Positions 48,638 to 56,602 of a DNA stretch of 64,000 nt are shown piece by piece (position 1 is the first letter of the stretch; each line of letters starts with the position of its first letter). Made by a program: the position numbers and the translations under genes. The DNA is from Acidianus infernus (GTDB taxonomy: Archaea; Thermoproteota; Thermoprotei_A; Sulfolobales; Sulfolobaceae). The notes beneath the pieces are model-generated. The model was not told the origin of the DNA. It made no database searches and saw only the letters and a list, made by a program, of their open reading frames with translations. The stretch is taken from assembly GCF_009729545.1 (NCBI RefSeq), contig NZ_WFIY01000004.1, positions 904,001 to 968,000 on the forward strand, given 5' to 3'.

Positions 48638-49552
48638 ATGATAACAATAGTAGTTACCCCAATCGAATACATTCTCGCTATAATCTCAGGAGTTCTAGTT
48701 GGATTTAGTTTAGGTTTAATTGGTGGGGGAGGTTCAATACTAGCGGTGCCTTTATTACTGTATTTCGTAGGATTAGCTACTGTTCCTCCACAATATGCCT
48801 CAAATCCTACTTTGGCACATGAATATTCTGATTATGTTGCCCACGTAGCTTTAGGAACCACCGCACTTGCTGTAGGATTGAATGCGTATATTAACAGTTA
48901 CATGCATTTTAGGAAAGGAAATGTAAGGTTGCCAGAAGGCATAATGTTTACAATACCCGGCGTTGTAGGTGCAATGTTAGGCGGGTACGCTAGTCATATA
49001 ACTCCTGGACAGTCCTTATTGTTCTTCTTCGGAATTTTAATGATAGTTGTGGCATTACTTATGTTAAGGCCACAAAAGCAGGCAACAAAAACTATTGCAA
49101 AAACTCAAACAACTCAAATAAGTTTGAGAGGATTCTCAGCTTTATCAATAAAATCCTTAACTTCTGACGTTTCAATAAAGAAAGTAATTCCTACGGGTTT
49201 CATAGTAGGCTTTGCATCTGGATATTTTGGAATAGGTGGAGGATTCCTAATAGTGCCTGGACTTTTATTCAGCACTGGACTATGCATGATTAAGGCAGTA
49301 GGGACATCATTAATCTCAGTAGGAACTTTTGGAATAACGTCGGCAGCAGTTTATGCATATTATGGTTACGTTCTTCCACTAGTCAGCATAGCTTATTTAG
49401 TAGGTGGAATAGCGGGAGGATATGCAGGAGCTTCTATTGCATCAAGAATGCCTAGAGGAATGTTAAGGAAAATATTTGCAGGAATAATTATAGCCGTAGC
49501 CATTTACATTATGTATGAAAATATTAATGGACTAATGGTCTTGTTCCATTAA
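48638..49552 (+). CDS. Sulfite exporter TauE/SafE family permease
   Basis: 304 residues, eight or nine membrane helices in two repeats, each starting with a glycine-rich element: GLIGGGGSILAVPLLL near 28 and GYFGIGGGFLIVPGLL near 195. A cytoplasmic loop (about 148-180) separates them. This family moves sulfite, taurine-related or other C2/sulfur anions, and fits sulfur-oxidising metabolism. Substrate is inferred by family only. Confidence 0.88.
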   Translation: MITIVVTPIEYILAIISGVLVGFSLGLIGGGGSILAVPLLLYFVGLATVPPQYASNPTLAHEYSDYVAHVALGTTALAVGLNAYINSYMHFRKGNVRLPEGIMFTIPGVVGAMLGGYASHITPGQSLLFFFGILMIVVALLMLRPQKQATKTIAKTQTTQISLRGFSALSIKSLTSDVSIKKVIPTGFIVGFASGYFGIGGGFLIVPGLLFSTGLCMIKAVGTSLISVGTFGITSAAVYAYYGYVLPLVSIAYLVGGIAGGYAGASIASRMPRGMLRKIFAGIIIAVAIYIMYENINGLMVLFH

Positions 49553-49840
49553 ACTTTCGTAAAGCTCATTAATTTTTTTGGAAAGAATTTCTATGCATTC
49601 TTTGGAACCTTGTAAAATGTAAGTATAATTTTCTGCCGATATTCCGTCTTTTAATCTTTTTATGCACTCTTTCAAATCCGGTTCATTTTCGTATTTATTG
49701 ATGAAATAATTTAATTCTGATGAAATCCATTTATAAATACTATTTTCTTTTCTTTCCTCTACGTGTCTTTTTACCTTTTCTAGTGCAGTCCTTGATAGGA
49801 TAAAGTCCTGCATATCGTAAAACTTCTTTGAAAACGACAT
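49532..49840 (-). CDS. Uncharacterised helical protein (HEPN-like appearance)
   Basis: 102 residues from the ATG at 49840 (an ATG at 49867 is the alternative). All helical and charged: MQDFILSRTALEKVKRHVEE, YKWISSELNYFINKY, LKECIKRLKDG and SKKINELYESLM. The pattern resembles small HEPN/PaREP1-type proteins but the RxxxxH motif is not clear, so the link is weak. It overlaps tauE by 21 bases. Confidence 0.6.
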   Translation of the reverse strand: MSFSKKFYDMQDFILSRTALEKVKRHVEERKENSIYKWISSELNYFINKYENEPDLKECIKRLKDGISAENYTYILQGSKECIEILSKKINELYESLMEQDH

Positions 49841-49879
49841 ATGAAAAAACCTATATATTAAAGGCATAAAGCTTTACCT

Positions 49880-50365
49880 ATGAGCTTTTCTCCTACGACT
49901 AAAGGAGAATATTACATGACAGTAGGGATAGTAGCAGTAGTTCTGATATTAATCTCTCTTGCCCTAGGTCCTTTAGCCCCGTTGGATGAACCAAAGGTTT
50001 ATGCTTATGACGGTAAAATTTACAATTTAGGTGATGCAGTAGGAGTTTCATTTTCAGCCTTTATCTCTTTAATGGTTTTCATAATATCTGCAGTAATACT
50101 TTGGGGTAGTAAAAATCCTTGGTATAATATAATAATTGATTCGTCTGCAATTTCTTTTATTTTCCTCAATTATTTGAATTATGCTGTAATTTACTTAACG
50201 TGGCATCCACAAATGTATATTCTCCCATTCTTTATAGAGATAATATATAATGGCGCTAAGGCATTGCAATTGGATTTAGGTCAAGTAGTCTTAATAATCC
50301 TTTTATATAGAGTTTACAAAATAATGAAAATGCCCCGTCCCCTATTTGGGTCTGAAAAGCAGTAA
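49880..50365 (+). CDS. Uncharacterised four-helix membrane protein
   Basis: 161 residues with helices near 13-32, 55-77, 84-106 and 115-150. No motif recognised. TATA CTATATATTAAAG (49851-49863) lies about 24 bases before the ATG, so the message is leaderless. The last 34 bases, including the stop TAA in a tetraloop, are part of a strongly predicted H/ACA guide RNA on the same strand. Confidence 0.65.
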   Translation: MSFSPTTKGEYYMTVGIVAVVLILISLALGPLAPLDEPKVYAYDGKIYNLGDAVGVSFSAFISLMVFIISAVILWGSKNPWYNIIIDSSAISFIFLNYLNYAVIYLTWHPQMYILPFFIEIIYNGAKALQLDLGQVVLIILLYRVYKIMKMPRPLFGSEKQ

Positions 50366-50400
50366 TGCTTTAATGAGGACTCACAGCCGGACGGGGTACA
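50332..50400 (+). ncRNA. H/ACA guide RNA with K-turn
   Basis: Lower stem of 9 pairs (GCCCCGTCC 50332-50340 with GGACGGGGT 50389-50397), guide pocket of CCTATT (50341-50346) and CAGCC (50384-50388), upper stem 50347-50353 with 50377-50383, tandem G-A pairs (50354-55 with 50375-76), three-base bulge AAT (50372-50374), inner stem AAAGCA/TGCTTT and loop GTAA, then ACA box 50398-50400. The bulge, G-A pairs and both stems form a consensus kink-turn for L7Ae. Pocket to ACA is 14 bases, as the family demands. Predicted target pattern GGCUG-UN-AAUAGG. Confidence 0.8.
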
Positions 50401-50449
50401 TGATGATGCCGACATAAACGGAATAATGAAGACAGGGTCGATGATCTGA
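50400..50449 (+). ncRNA. C/D box guide RNA candidate adjoining the H/ACA RNA
   Basis: C box ATGATGA (50400-50406, first base shared with the ACA box), 12-base guide, D' CGGA (50419-50422), 3 bases, C' ATGAAGA (50426-50432, one mismatch), 13-base guide CAGGGTCGATGAT and D box CTGA (50446-50449), then T5. The C-to-D distance of 39 bases equals that of the RNA at 45.7 kb. The D' guide shares 8 complementary bases with AUGUCGGC of 23S rRNA, offset three bases from D', which is weak. No closing terminal stem is seen. Confidence 0.5.
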
Positions 50450-50556
50450 TTTTTAATAAGAATTAAGTTGTTGGTAGAAATTATATACGCTTTTAATTAC
50501 AAAATTGTTGAATAGTCGATCAATATTTAAACAAGCTTTAGCTAAGTTTTATAAAC

Positions 50557-50572
50557 TTTAGATATATCTAAA
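50557..50572 (+). promoter_or_regulatory. 16-base palindromic operator candidate before the MFS gene
   Basis: TTTAGATATATCTAAA is a perfect palindrome ending 12 bases before the ATG at 50585. A TATA box TTTTATAAAC (50547-50556) directly precedes it, so the palindrome covers the likely transcription start. A repressor here would block initiation. The regulator is not identified. Confidence 0.5.
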
Positions 50573-50584
50573 ATACGTTCTAAC

Positions 50585-52039
50585 ATGGATTATGACCTAA
50601 ATTATGCTAAAAAAGCACTTTACATTATGGCTCCATTAGCAATCATGGTAATGTATACTGAAGGAATGTTAATACCTTCACTTCCTTCAATAGAAAGAGA
50701 ATTTAATGTAACTACATCTCAAGCAAGTTGGATAATTTCAATTTATTTACTAAGTGGAATAATAATGAACCCAATAGCAGGAAAATTAGGAGACATTTAT
50801 GGTAAGAAAAAGATTCTGAGTATCGTGATCTGGATATACGCAATAGGAGTTACATTGACTGGATTTTCGCCAAATTTTATTGCACTCATAATATTTAGGG
50901 CAATTCAAGGACTAGGCTTAGCAATGTTTCCACTAGCGTTTAGTCTAATAAGGGAAGAGTTTCCGCCCAACTTAGTTCCGAAAGCTCAAGGTACTATAAG
51001 TGCAATGTTTGGAATAGGTAGTGCAATATCTCTTCCCATAGGTGCATATATTTCACAAACATTAGGATGGCAATATACTTATCACACCGTTATTCCTTTA
51101 GTAATAATACTTGCGGTACTCATAATTAAGGAAATAAGGGAATCTAGAGTAAGGTTACAAGATTATAAAATAGATTATATAGGCGCAGGAATTCTTGGTA
51201 CGTCTTTAGCAGGAATAATCGTAGGAACGACTGAAGCACCTAGCTGGGGTTGGACTTCATTTAGTACTATAAGCTTACTAAGTTTATCTATAGTAATATT
51301 TGGTATTTTTATATTTTTTGAGAGTAAAGTCAAATATCCTCTAATTTCTGTAAATTTATTAAGGAGGAGAAACGTCCTAATATCTAACTTAGCTGCAGTA
51401 GTAGCAGGATTTGCTATATTCATGGCTTACCAATCCTTAACTTACTTGTTTGAAGAGCCAACTCCTATAGGCTATAACTTGGATATTTTCACGACTGGGC
51501 TATCTTTACTTCCATTAGCATTAATACAAATAATAGGAGCTATGAGTGCAGGAAGGAGTATTTCATTAAAAGGACCTAAGCCGATCCTAATTTTAGGCTC
51601 TGGAATTTTAATTCCTACGTACTTCATAACTTCATTATTAGTTTATAATGGATCTTCCACGCCAATAATGTTAATCATATTAATTTCTTCAATTTCAATG
51701 CTAGGTGCGGCATTCCTTAATGTCGCTTTAATAAATCTCCTAACTTTTTCAGTAGAAAGAGAAGTTATGGGCATTTCAACTTCTATAAATACGGTATTTA
51801 GATTAATTGGAGGAAGCCTTGGTCCAGCAATAGCTGGCTCAATAATGGATACTTTTACAACTGCTATAGAATTTCCAGTTATTTATAACAATCATTTAAC
51901 TTATATCGTTACAACTATTCCTTCAGATTATTCCTTTTCAGTAATTTATATTATATCTGGAATAGTCGCAGTTATTATGACTATTCTAGCTTCGCTTTCG
52001 GTCAACATTACATATAAGAAGCTTTCGACAAGTAAATGA
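50585..52039 (+). CDS. MFS multidrug-type transporter, 14 helices
   Basis: 484 residues with 14 predicted membrane segments. Motif A GKLGDIYGKKKILS near residue 63, motif C-like GPAIAGSIMDTF near 412 and RAIQGLGLAMFPLAFSLI near 105 mark the DHA2 drug:proton antiporter family. Likely an exporter of toxic compounds. It overlaps udg by four bases (ATGA). Confidence 0.88.
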   Translation: MDYDLNYAKKALYIMAPLAIMVMYTEGMLIPSLPSIEREFNVTTSQASWIISIYLLSGIIMNPIAGKLGDIYGKKKILSIVIWIYAIGVTLTGFSPNFIALIIFRAIQGLGLAMFPLAFSLIREEFPPNLVPKAQGTISAMFGIGSAISLPIGAYISQTLGWQYTYHTVIPLVIILAVLIIKEIRESRVRLQDYKIDYIGAGILGTSLAGIIVGTTEAPSWGWTSFSTISLLSLSIVIFGIFIFFESKVKYPLISVNLLRRRNVLISNLAAVVAGFAIFMAYQSLTYLFEEPTPIGYNLDIFTTGLSLLPLALIQIIGAMSAGRSISLKGPKPILILGSGILIPTYFITSLLVYNGSSTPIMLIILISSISMLGAAFLNVALINLLTFSVEREVMGISTSINTVFRLIGGSLGPAIAGSIMDTFTTAIEFPVIYNNHLTYIVTTIPSDYSFSVIYIISGIVAVIMTILASLSVNITYKKLSTSK

Positions 52040-52665
52040 TTATGTCACTAGAAGAAATTGCAAAGCAAGTAAGGGAATGTACTAAATGCAAACTCCATTT
52101 AACTAGGAAAAATGCTGTTCCAGGCGAAGGTAATCCAAAAGCAGAAGTGATGTTAATTGGCGAGGCTCCTGGGGCTAATGAGGACGAGGAAGGCAGACCA
52201 TTTGTAGGAGCTGCTGGAAAATTGTTAACAGAATTATTGTCTTCGATAGGCTTAAGTAGGAAGGACGTTTTTATAACAAACCTAGTTAAGTGCCGCCCTC
52301 CTAATAATAGAGATCCTGAAGAGGACGAGATAATAGCTTGTTCACCTTATCTTGACGAGCAAATAAGAATTATTAAACCTAAAATAATCGTTACGTTAGG
52401 TAAGCATTCAACTACTTATATCCTAGGAAAAATTGGTATAAAAGTTAAGTCTATTTCTGCAGTTAGAGGAAAGTTCTTTACATGGAATTATGGCGATATA
52501 AAAATTTCAGTATTCCCTACGTATCATCCTGCGGCAGCACTTTACAATCCTTCTCTTAGAGATGAGCTATTTTCAGATTTTAAGAAAATTTCTGAAAGGC
52601 TAAACTCAAAAGTATTTACTCTTGATTACTTCTTGGAGAAAAATGGATCTGGGAATAAAAAATAA
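52036..52665 (+). CDS. udg: Type-4 uracil-DNA glycosylase (4Fe-4S)
   Basis: 209 residues. Four cysteines bind the iron-sulfur cluster: CTKC near 14-17, one in NLVKCRPP near 85 and one in IIACSPYL near 100. GEAPGANEDEEGRPFVGAAGKLL near 42 is the catalytic motif and TYHPAAALYNP near 160 the uracil-specific motif. It removes uracil from DNA, important at high temperature where cytosine deaminates. Starts within the MFS stop (ATGA overlap). Confidence 0.95.
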   Translation: MIMSLEEIAKQVRECTKCKLHLTRKNAVPGEGNPKAEVMLIGEAPGANEDEEGRPFVGAAGKLLTELLSSIGLSRKDVFITNLVKCRPPNNRDPEEDEIIACSPYLDEQIRIIKPKIIVTLGKHSTTYILGKIGIKVKSISAVRGKFFTWNYGDIKISVFPTYHPAAALYNPSLRDELFSDFKKISERLNSKVFTLDYFLEKNGSGNKK

Positions 52666-53425
52666 AAGAGTTATTGTGACTGCATCAAGCAAAGGTATAG
52701 GTTTTGCTACTGCTAAAAGATTTTTAGAGGAAGGTGCTAAGGTAGTTATATCTTCCCACGACGAAAGGAATTTGGTAAAGAGCTATGAGAAACTTAAGGA
52801 AATAAGCGACGAAGTTTACTACGTTAAGGCGGATTTAACCAAGCCAGACGAAGTTAAGAATCTAATAGATAAAGGTTCTTCTATTTTAGGAGGATTAGAT
52901 GTCCTTGCTTACGTGACTGGAAGCCCAAAGCCTGGTAATATTTTTGAGCTGTCTGACGAAGATTGGTATCAAGGTTTTAATTTATTGTTAATGAGCGCAG
53001 TAGTAGCAGTAAGACAATCTGCAAAGAAAATGAGCAAAGGAGGTAGGATAATTCTTTCAACTTCAATTACGTTAAGGCAACCACTGGATAATCTAGATTT
53101 ATCTAATGTAATCAGATTATCTTTAGCTGGTTTAATAAAATCTGCAGCAAGACAGCTAGCTCCTAAAGGGATATTGGTAAATGGTGTAATGCCAGGATGG
53201 ACATTAACAGAAAGAGTGGACCAACTTGTAAAAGATAAGGCAAGAAGAGAAGGAAAAACTGAGGAAGAGGCATTAAAGGAAATCATTAAAGATGTTCCTT
53301 TAGGTAGGCCTGCTAATCCTGAAGAAATAGCAAATGTTATAATATTTCTTGCATCAACTCTATCAACTTATGTTACTGGCGCAATAATACCGGTAGATGG
53401 AGGATATCTTAAGGCTATATTTTAA
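52643..53425 (+). CDS. Short-chain dehydrogenase/reductase
   Basis: 260 residues from the ATG at 52643 (a TTG at 52622 is upstream). NAD(P)-binding VIVTASSKGIGFATAKRF near residue 10. The usual catalytic Tyr-X-X-X-Lys is altered: after the Ser of ILSTSIT, the region reads NLDLSNVIRLSLAGLIKS, so Tyr is missing and the Lys is displaced. It belongs to the SDR group with atypical active sites, and the substrate is unknown. Overlaps udg by 23 bases. Confidence 0.83.
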   Translation: MDLGIKNKRVIVTASSKGIGFATAKRFLEEGAKVVISSHDERNLVKSYEKLKEISDEVYYVKADLTKPDEVKNLIDKGSSILGGLDVLAYVTGSPKPGNIFELSDEDWYQGFNLLLMSAVVAVRQSAKKMSKGGRIILSTSITLRQPLDNLDLSNVIRLSLAGLIKSAARQLAPKGILVNGVMPGWTLTERVDQLVKDKARREGKTEEEALKEIIKDVPLGRPANPEEIANVIIFLASTLSTYVTGAIIPVDGGYLKAIF

Positions 53426-53536
53426 AATCTCTTTGGCTAATAATACTCCCTTTTTTCTTTAAATAGAGAAATTCACTTCCTTATTTACCTAATTGTTATA
53501 TTTAGTATTCCCTAATCTTCTTGTTAGTGAAGAGTA

Positions 53537-55027
53537 TTGAGGTTACTCGAATTTTACACTAATAATTTCAGAAGCTTAAGTGATATTAGCATAAAGGACA
53601 TTGGAGGCTTAAATGCAGTAGTAGGGTTTAACGGTTACGGGAAAACTAATTTTCTGTCTTCTATTTATCTATTTATAAAGAATTTGAACGCTGGAATTGA
53701 AAAGAGGTCCTTTGAAGACAATAATCAAGAGTATTTACTACTTTGGCAAGGATATGATACTTCTAAGGAGATAACTTTGGGAGGTAAAATAGACTTTTCC
53801 GAAGATGAGGTGTCCAAAGCTATAGGTAAAAGGAAGAGAATGGAAATAGAGATTATAAACAAATTAAAATATGAACGAAAGGAAGTAAAATGGGATTTAG
53901 ACACAATTAGGATAAATGATAGTATACCTACTAGAGATGAAATTGACGACGTAAGGAGGTTATTTGAATTAGCCTCGCAACAAGTAGAATACGTTCCAAT
54001 ATTCGACCAAGGATATTTTGATAACATAATGAAACGAATTATAGAAATAAGCAGGTCTCCAATTAATTTAAGGAAATACTGGTATGATTTTGTAAATCTA
54101 GTAAGTGCAACAATTCCAGAAATTAAGGGCTTAGAAATATGGGAAGGAGGAAAACTAGTGCTAAATGTTTACAATTTGCCAATATATATCGATCTAGCGG
54201 CAAGTGGATTCCAAAGAGTAATCCTTATGTTATTTGTAATATGGTTAAGCGGAAATAAGGTTCTCCTTTTAGAAGAACCAGAAGTTAACATGCATCCTAC
54301 TTTACAGTATAAAGTTACAAAACTACTTAAAGGTTGGACTGACAATCAAATGTTACAAGTCTTTATGACTACTCATTCTCCTTTTATAGTCTCTAGTGAT
54401 ATAGATAATTATATAATTTTAAGAAGGAAGGAAGGAGGATTCTCCAAAGCAATAAGCGTTAAGCCTAATGAAGAATTAAAAAGTATGTTAAGCCTGCTGA
54501 AAGTAAATCTTAGCGATCTTCTTTTTAGCAGGTATATAATTCTTACTGGAGAAAATGCAGAACCCTCGGCTGTTTATAATTGGCTAAAGAAGATGAATAT
54601 TTATCCCGAATATAATGGAATTTCAATATACGCCGTAAAATCTGATATTGAACTACAGTCATGGCTTAGGCTGAAAGAAATACTAAATTTAGATATAATA
54701 TTCTTTGGTTTATGTGATAAGCTAGATCAAAGTATAAGAGATTCCTGCATACCATTATCTAGAGAAATCGAATCTTATTATACAAAGACAGGGATATTGG
54801 AAGCATTAAAATTAATAGGTATATATCCAGATGAAAAAGAGCTAAGAGATCTGAGCAAAGACGATAACCTCAGATGGTTAATAAACGTTATGAAGAAGAG
54901 AGGCCTAGATTACTATTACTTAAGATCCTCAATAAGTGATATAATTACTAGAGTAGATTCAGTTGAAATACCAAAAGAGGTAGAAGTATTAGGGAATAAA
55001 ATAAAATCTCTGCAAACTTATAATTAA
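53537..55027 (+). CDS. OLD/RecF-like ATPase with degenerate TOPRIM region
   Basis: 496 residues from TTG. Walker A VVGFNGYGKTNFLSSI near 28, coiled linker (about 110-160), ABC-type Walker B NKVLLLEEPEVNMHPTLQ near 238 and TTHSPFIVSS near 275. The C-terminal part (RYIILTGENAEPSAVYNWL near 335; IIFFGLCDKLDQ near 395) stands where OLD nucleases carry a TOPRIM domain, but the DxD pair is not intact. Possibly a phage-defence or repair ATPase; no partner helicase lies beside it. Confidence 0.75.
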   Translation: MRLLEFYTNNFRSLSDISIKDIGGLNAVVGFNGYGKTNFLSSIYLFIKNLNAGIEKRSFEDNNQEYLLLWQGYDTSKEITLGGKIDFSEDEVSKAIGKRKRMEIEIINKLKYERKEVKWDLDTIRINDSIPTRDEIDDVRRLFELASQQVEYVPIFDQGYFDNIMKRIIEISRSPINLRKYWYDFVNLVSATIPEIKGLEIWEGGKLVLNVYNLPIYIDLAASGFQRVILMLFVIWLSGNKVLLLEEPEVNMHPTLQYKVTKLLKGWTDNQMLQVFMTTHSPFIVSSDIDNYIILRRKEGGFSKAISVKPNEELKSMLSLLKVNLSDLLFSRYIILTGENAEPSAVYNWLKKMNIYPEYNGISIYAVKSDIELQSWLRLKEILNLDIIFFGLCDKLDQSIRDSCIPLSREIESYYTKTGILEALKLIGIYPDEKELRDLSKDDNLRWLINVMKKRGLDYYYLRSSISDIITRVDSVEIPKEVEVLGNKIKSLQTYN

Positions 55028-55029
55028 TT

Positions 55030-55335
55030 ATGATTTCGCAATACCTTGAAGAGCTTGGTATATTACTGATTATGTTAGGTTTTCTTATAGTATTTCTAGG
55101 AATACTTTATGAAGCTTTTAAACCTAGAGAAGAAGGAGAGGAAAAAGAAACTCAAGCCGGAGGCGTAATTCTTATCGGACCAATACCTATAATTTTTGGA
55201 TCCTCAAAAAAGATAGAAAAATGGATGCTAATTGTTGCATTAGTTATTGTAATTATAATGGCTTTACTTTATTTATATGAGGCCTCTAGCCTTCATGGCA
55301 TTAACTACTCTCTCTACAGCAACTACCATGGCTGA
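55030..55335 (+). CDS. DUF131 family membrane protein
   Basis: 101 residues with helices near 9-28 and 66-84 and the family signature GGVILIGPIPIIFGSSKK between them. Conserved archaeal protein of unknown function. It follows the ATPase by two bases. Its last 63 bases overlap the 3' end of convergent gdhA, an unusually long antisense overlap; a shorter protein would lose only a variable tail. Confidence 0.8.
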   Translation: MISQYLEELGILLIMLGFLIVFLGILYEAFKPREEGEEKETQAGGVILIGPIPIIFGSSKKIEKWMLIVALVIVIIMALLYLYEASSLHGINYSLYSNYHG

Positions 55336-56535
55336 AGTTCTAAGATCTTGATCCCCAAGTTTATTATACTTGGAATACATCTCACTGAACGCCTTTTCCA
55401 TTCTATTTAGTATTAGCTTCTTAGCTTCCTCCTCTTCTATAATTTCTCCCATTTTGTTGTTAGCCCATTCTACATAACTTCCCACAACTCCACCAGAGTT
55501 TGCTAAAATATCTGGAACAACTGGAATTCCTCTCTGTTTCATTATTTCGTCAGCATCTGCAGTTAAAGGACCATTTGCACCTTCTACTATTAGTTTTGCC
55601 TTAATTTTAGGAGCATTAAACTTGTTTATTACGTTTTCTAAAGCCCCAGGAATTAAAATATCACATTCACTAATTAGTAATTCATCATTAGTAACTTTCT
55701 TTCCTTCTGGATAATTTATTACTGATCCAGTAGTCTTTTTAACTTCCATTAGTTTGTTAAAATCTAATCCGTTATAATCTATAACTCCGCCTTTAGAGTC
55801 GCTTACTCCAACAATCTTAGCTCCCATTTCCGATAGGAACTTGGCAGCAAATGACCCCAAATTACCGAATCCTTGTATTATAACTCTTTTTCCTTCAATG
55901 CCATCTAAGAATTTTTCTGCAGCTAGTTTCGTAATGTGAGCAACTCCTAAACCTGTACTATACTCTCTTACAGATATTCCTCCTAATTCAACTGGTTTGC
56001 CTGTAAATGCACCTAGATCTACTCTGCCTGAAACTTTAATGTATTCGTCTAAAAACCATGCCATTATTTGAGAGTCAGTATTAACATCTGGTGCAGGAAT
56101 ATCGAGGTCGCTCCCTATGTATTTATAAAGAGCATCTATGAAATTTCTAGAAAGTATTTCTAATTCTGTCCTAGAAAGAGATTTTGGATCTACTCTTATT
56201 CCAGCTTTTCCTCCCCCGTAAGGTAATTGTAATAATGAGTTCTTCCAGGTCATTATCATTGATAATGCAATAACTTCATCTTGAGTAACGTTAGGATGAT
56301 ATCTTACTCCTCCTTTATATGGACCTAAGGCACTATTATGCTGTGATCTCCAACCAGTAAATGTTTTAATTTTTCCATTACTGCTAGGAACTTGAATTTT
56401 TACTTGAATTACTCTTTCTGGAGTAGCCAGTGCCTCTAATTGATCATCTTGTAAGCCTAGTATTTCTCCAACCTTATATAATTTCTTTATTTGCTGAGTA
56501 TATAAATTCGAGGACAAAACTTCTTCTATAGCCAT
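55273..56535 (-). CDS. gdhA: Glutamate dehydrogenase
   Basis: 420 residues from ATG 56535 (the GTG at 56550 is less likely). QLPYGGGKAGIRVDP near 105 carries the catalytic Lys, PAPDVNTDSQIMAW near 150 the catalytic Asp, and IIQGFGNLGSFAAKFL near 215 is the dinucleotide fold. Interconverts glutamate and 2-oxoglutarate with NAD(P). Single gene with its own promoter. Confidence 0.96.
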   Translation of the reverse strand: MAIEEVLSSNLYTQQIKKLYKVGEILGLQDDQLEALATPERVIQVKIQVPSSNGKIKTFTGWRSQHNSALGPYKGGVRYHPNVTQDEVIALSMIMTWKNSLLQLPYGGGKAGIRVDPKSLSRTELEILSRNFIDALYKYIGSDLDIPAPDVNTDSQIMAWFLDEYIKVSGRVDLGAFTGKPVELGGISVREYSTGLGVAHITKLAAEKFLDGIEGKRVIIQGFGNLGSFAAKFLSEMGAKIVGVSDSKGGVIDYNGLDFNKLMEVKKTTGSVINYPEGKKVTNDELLISECDILIPGALENVINKFNAPKIKAKLIVEGANGPLTADADEIMKQRGIPVVPDILANSGGVVGSYVEWANNKMGEIIEEEEAKKLILNRMEKAFSEMYSKYNKLGDQDLRTSAMVVAVERVVNAMKARGLI

Positions 56536-56602
56536 TATAGAGAAGTTCACCTTACTATAATAAAAATCTAATCTGATAGAAGTTTAAATCGTTAAAAAAT
56601 TC

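Noticed and set aside
50407..50418. Confident 23S rRNA target for the D' guide of the C/D RNA at 50.4 kb
   Set aside because: Eight bases match AUGUCGGC, but the three positions nearest D' do not pair, and D' itself departs from consensus. The match is kept only as a hint.
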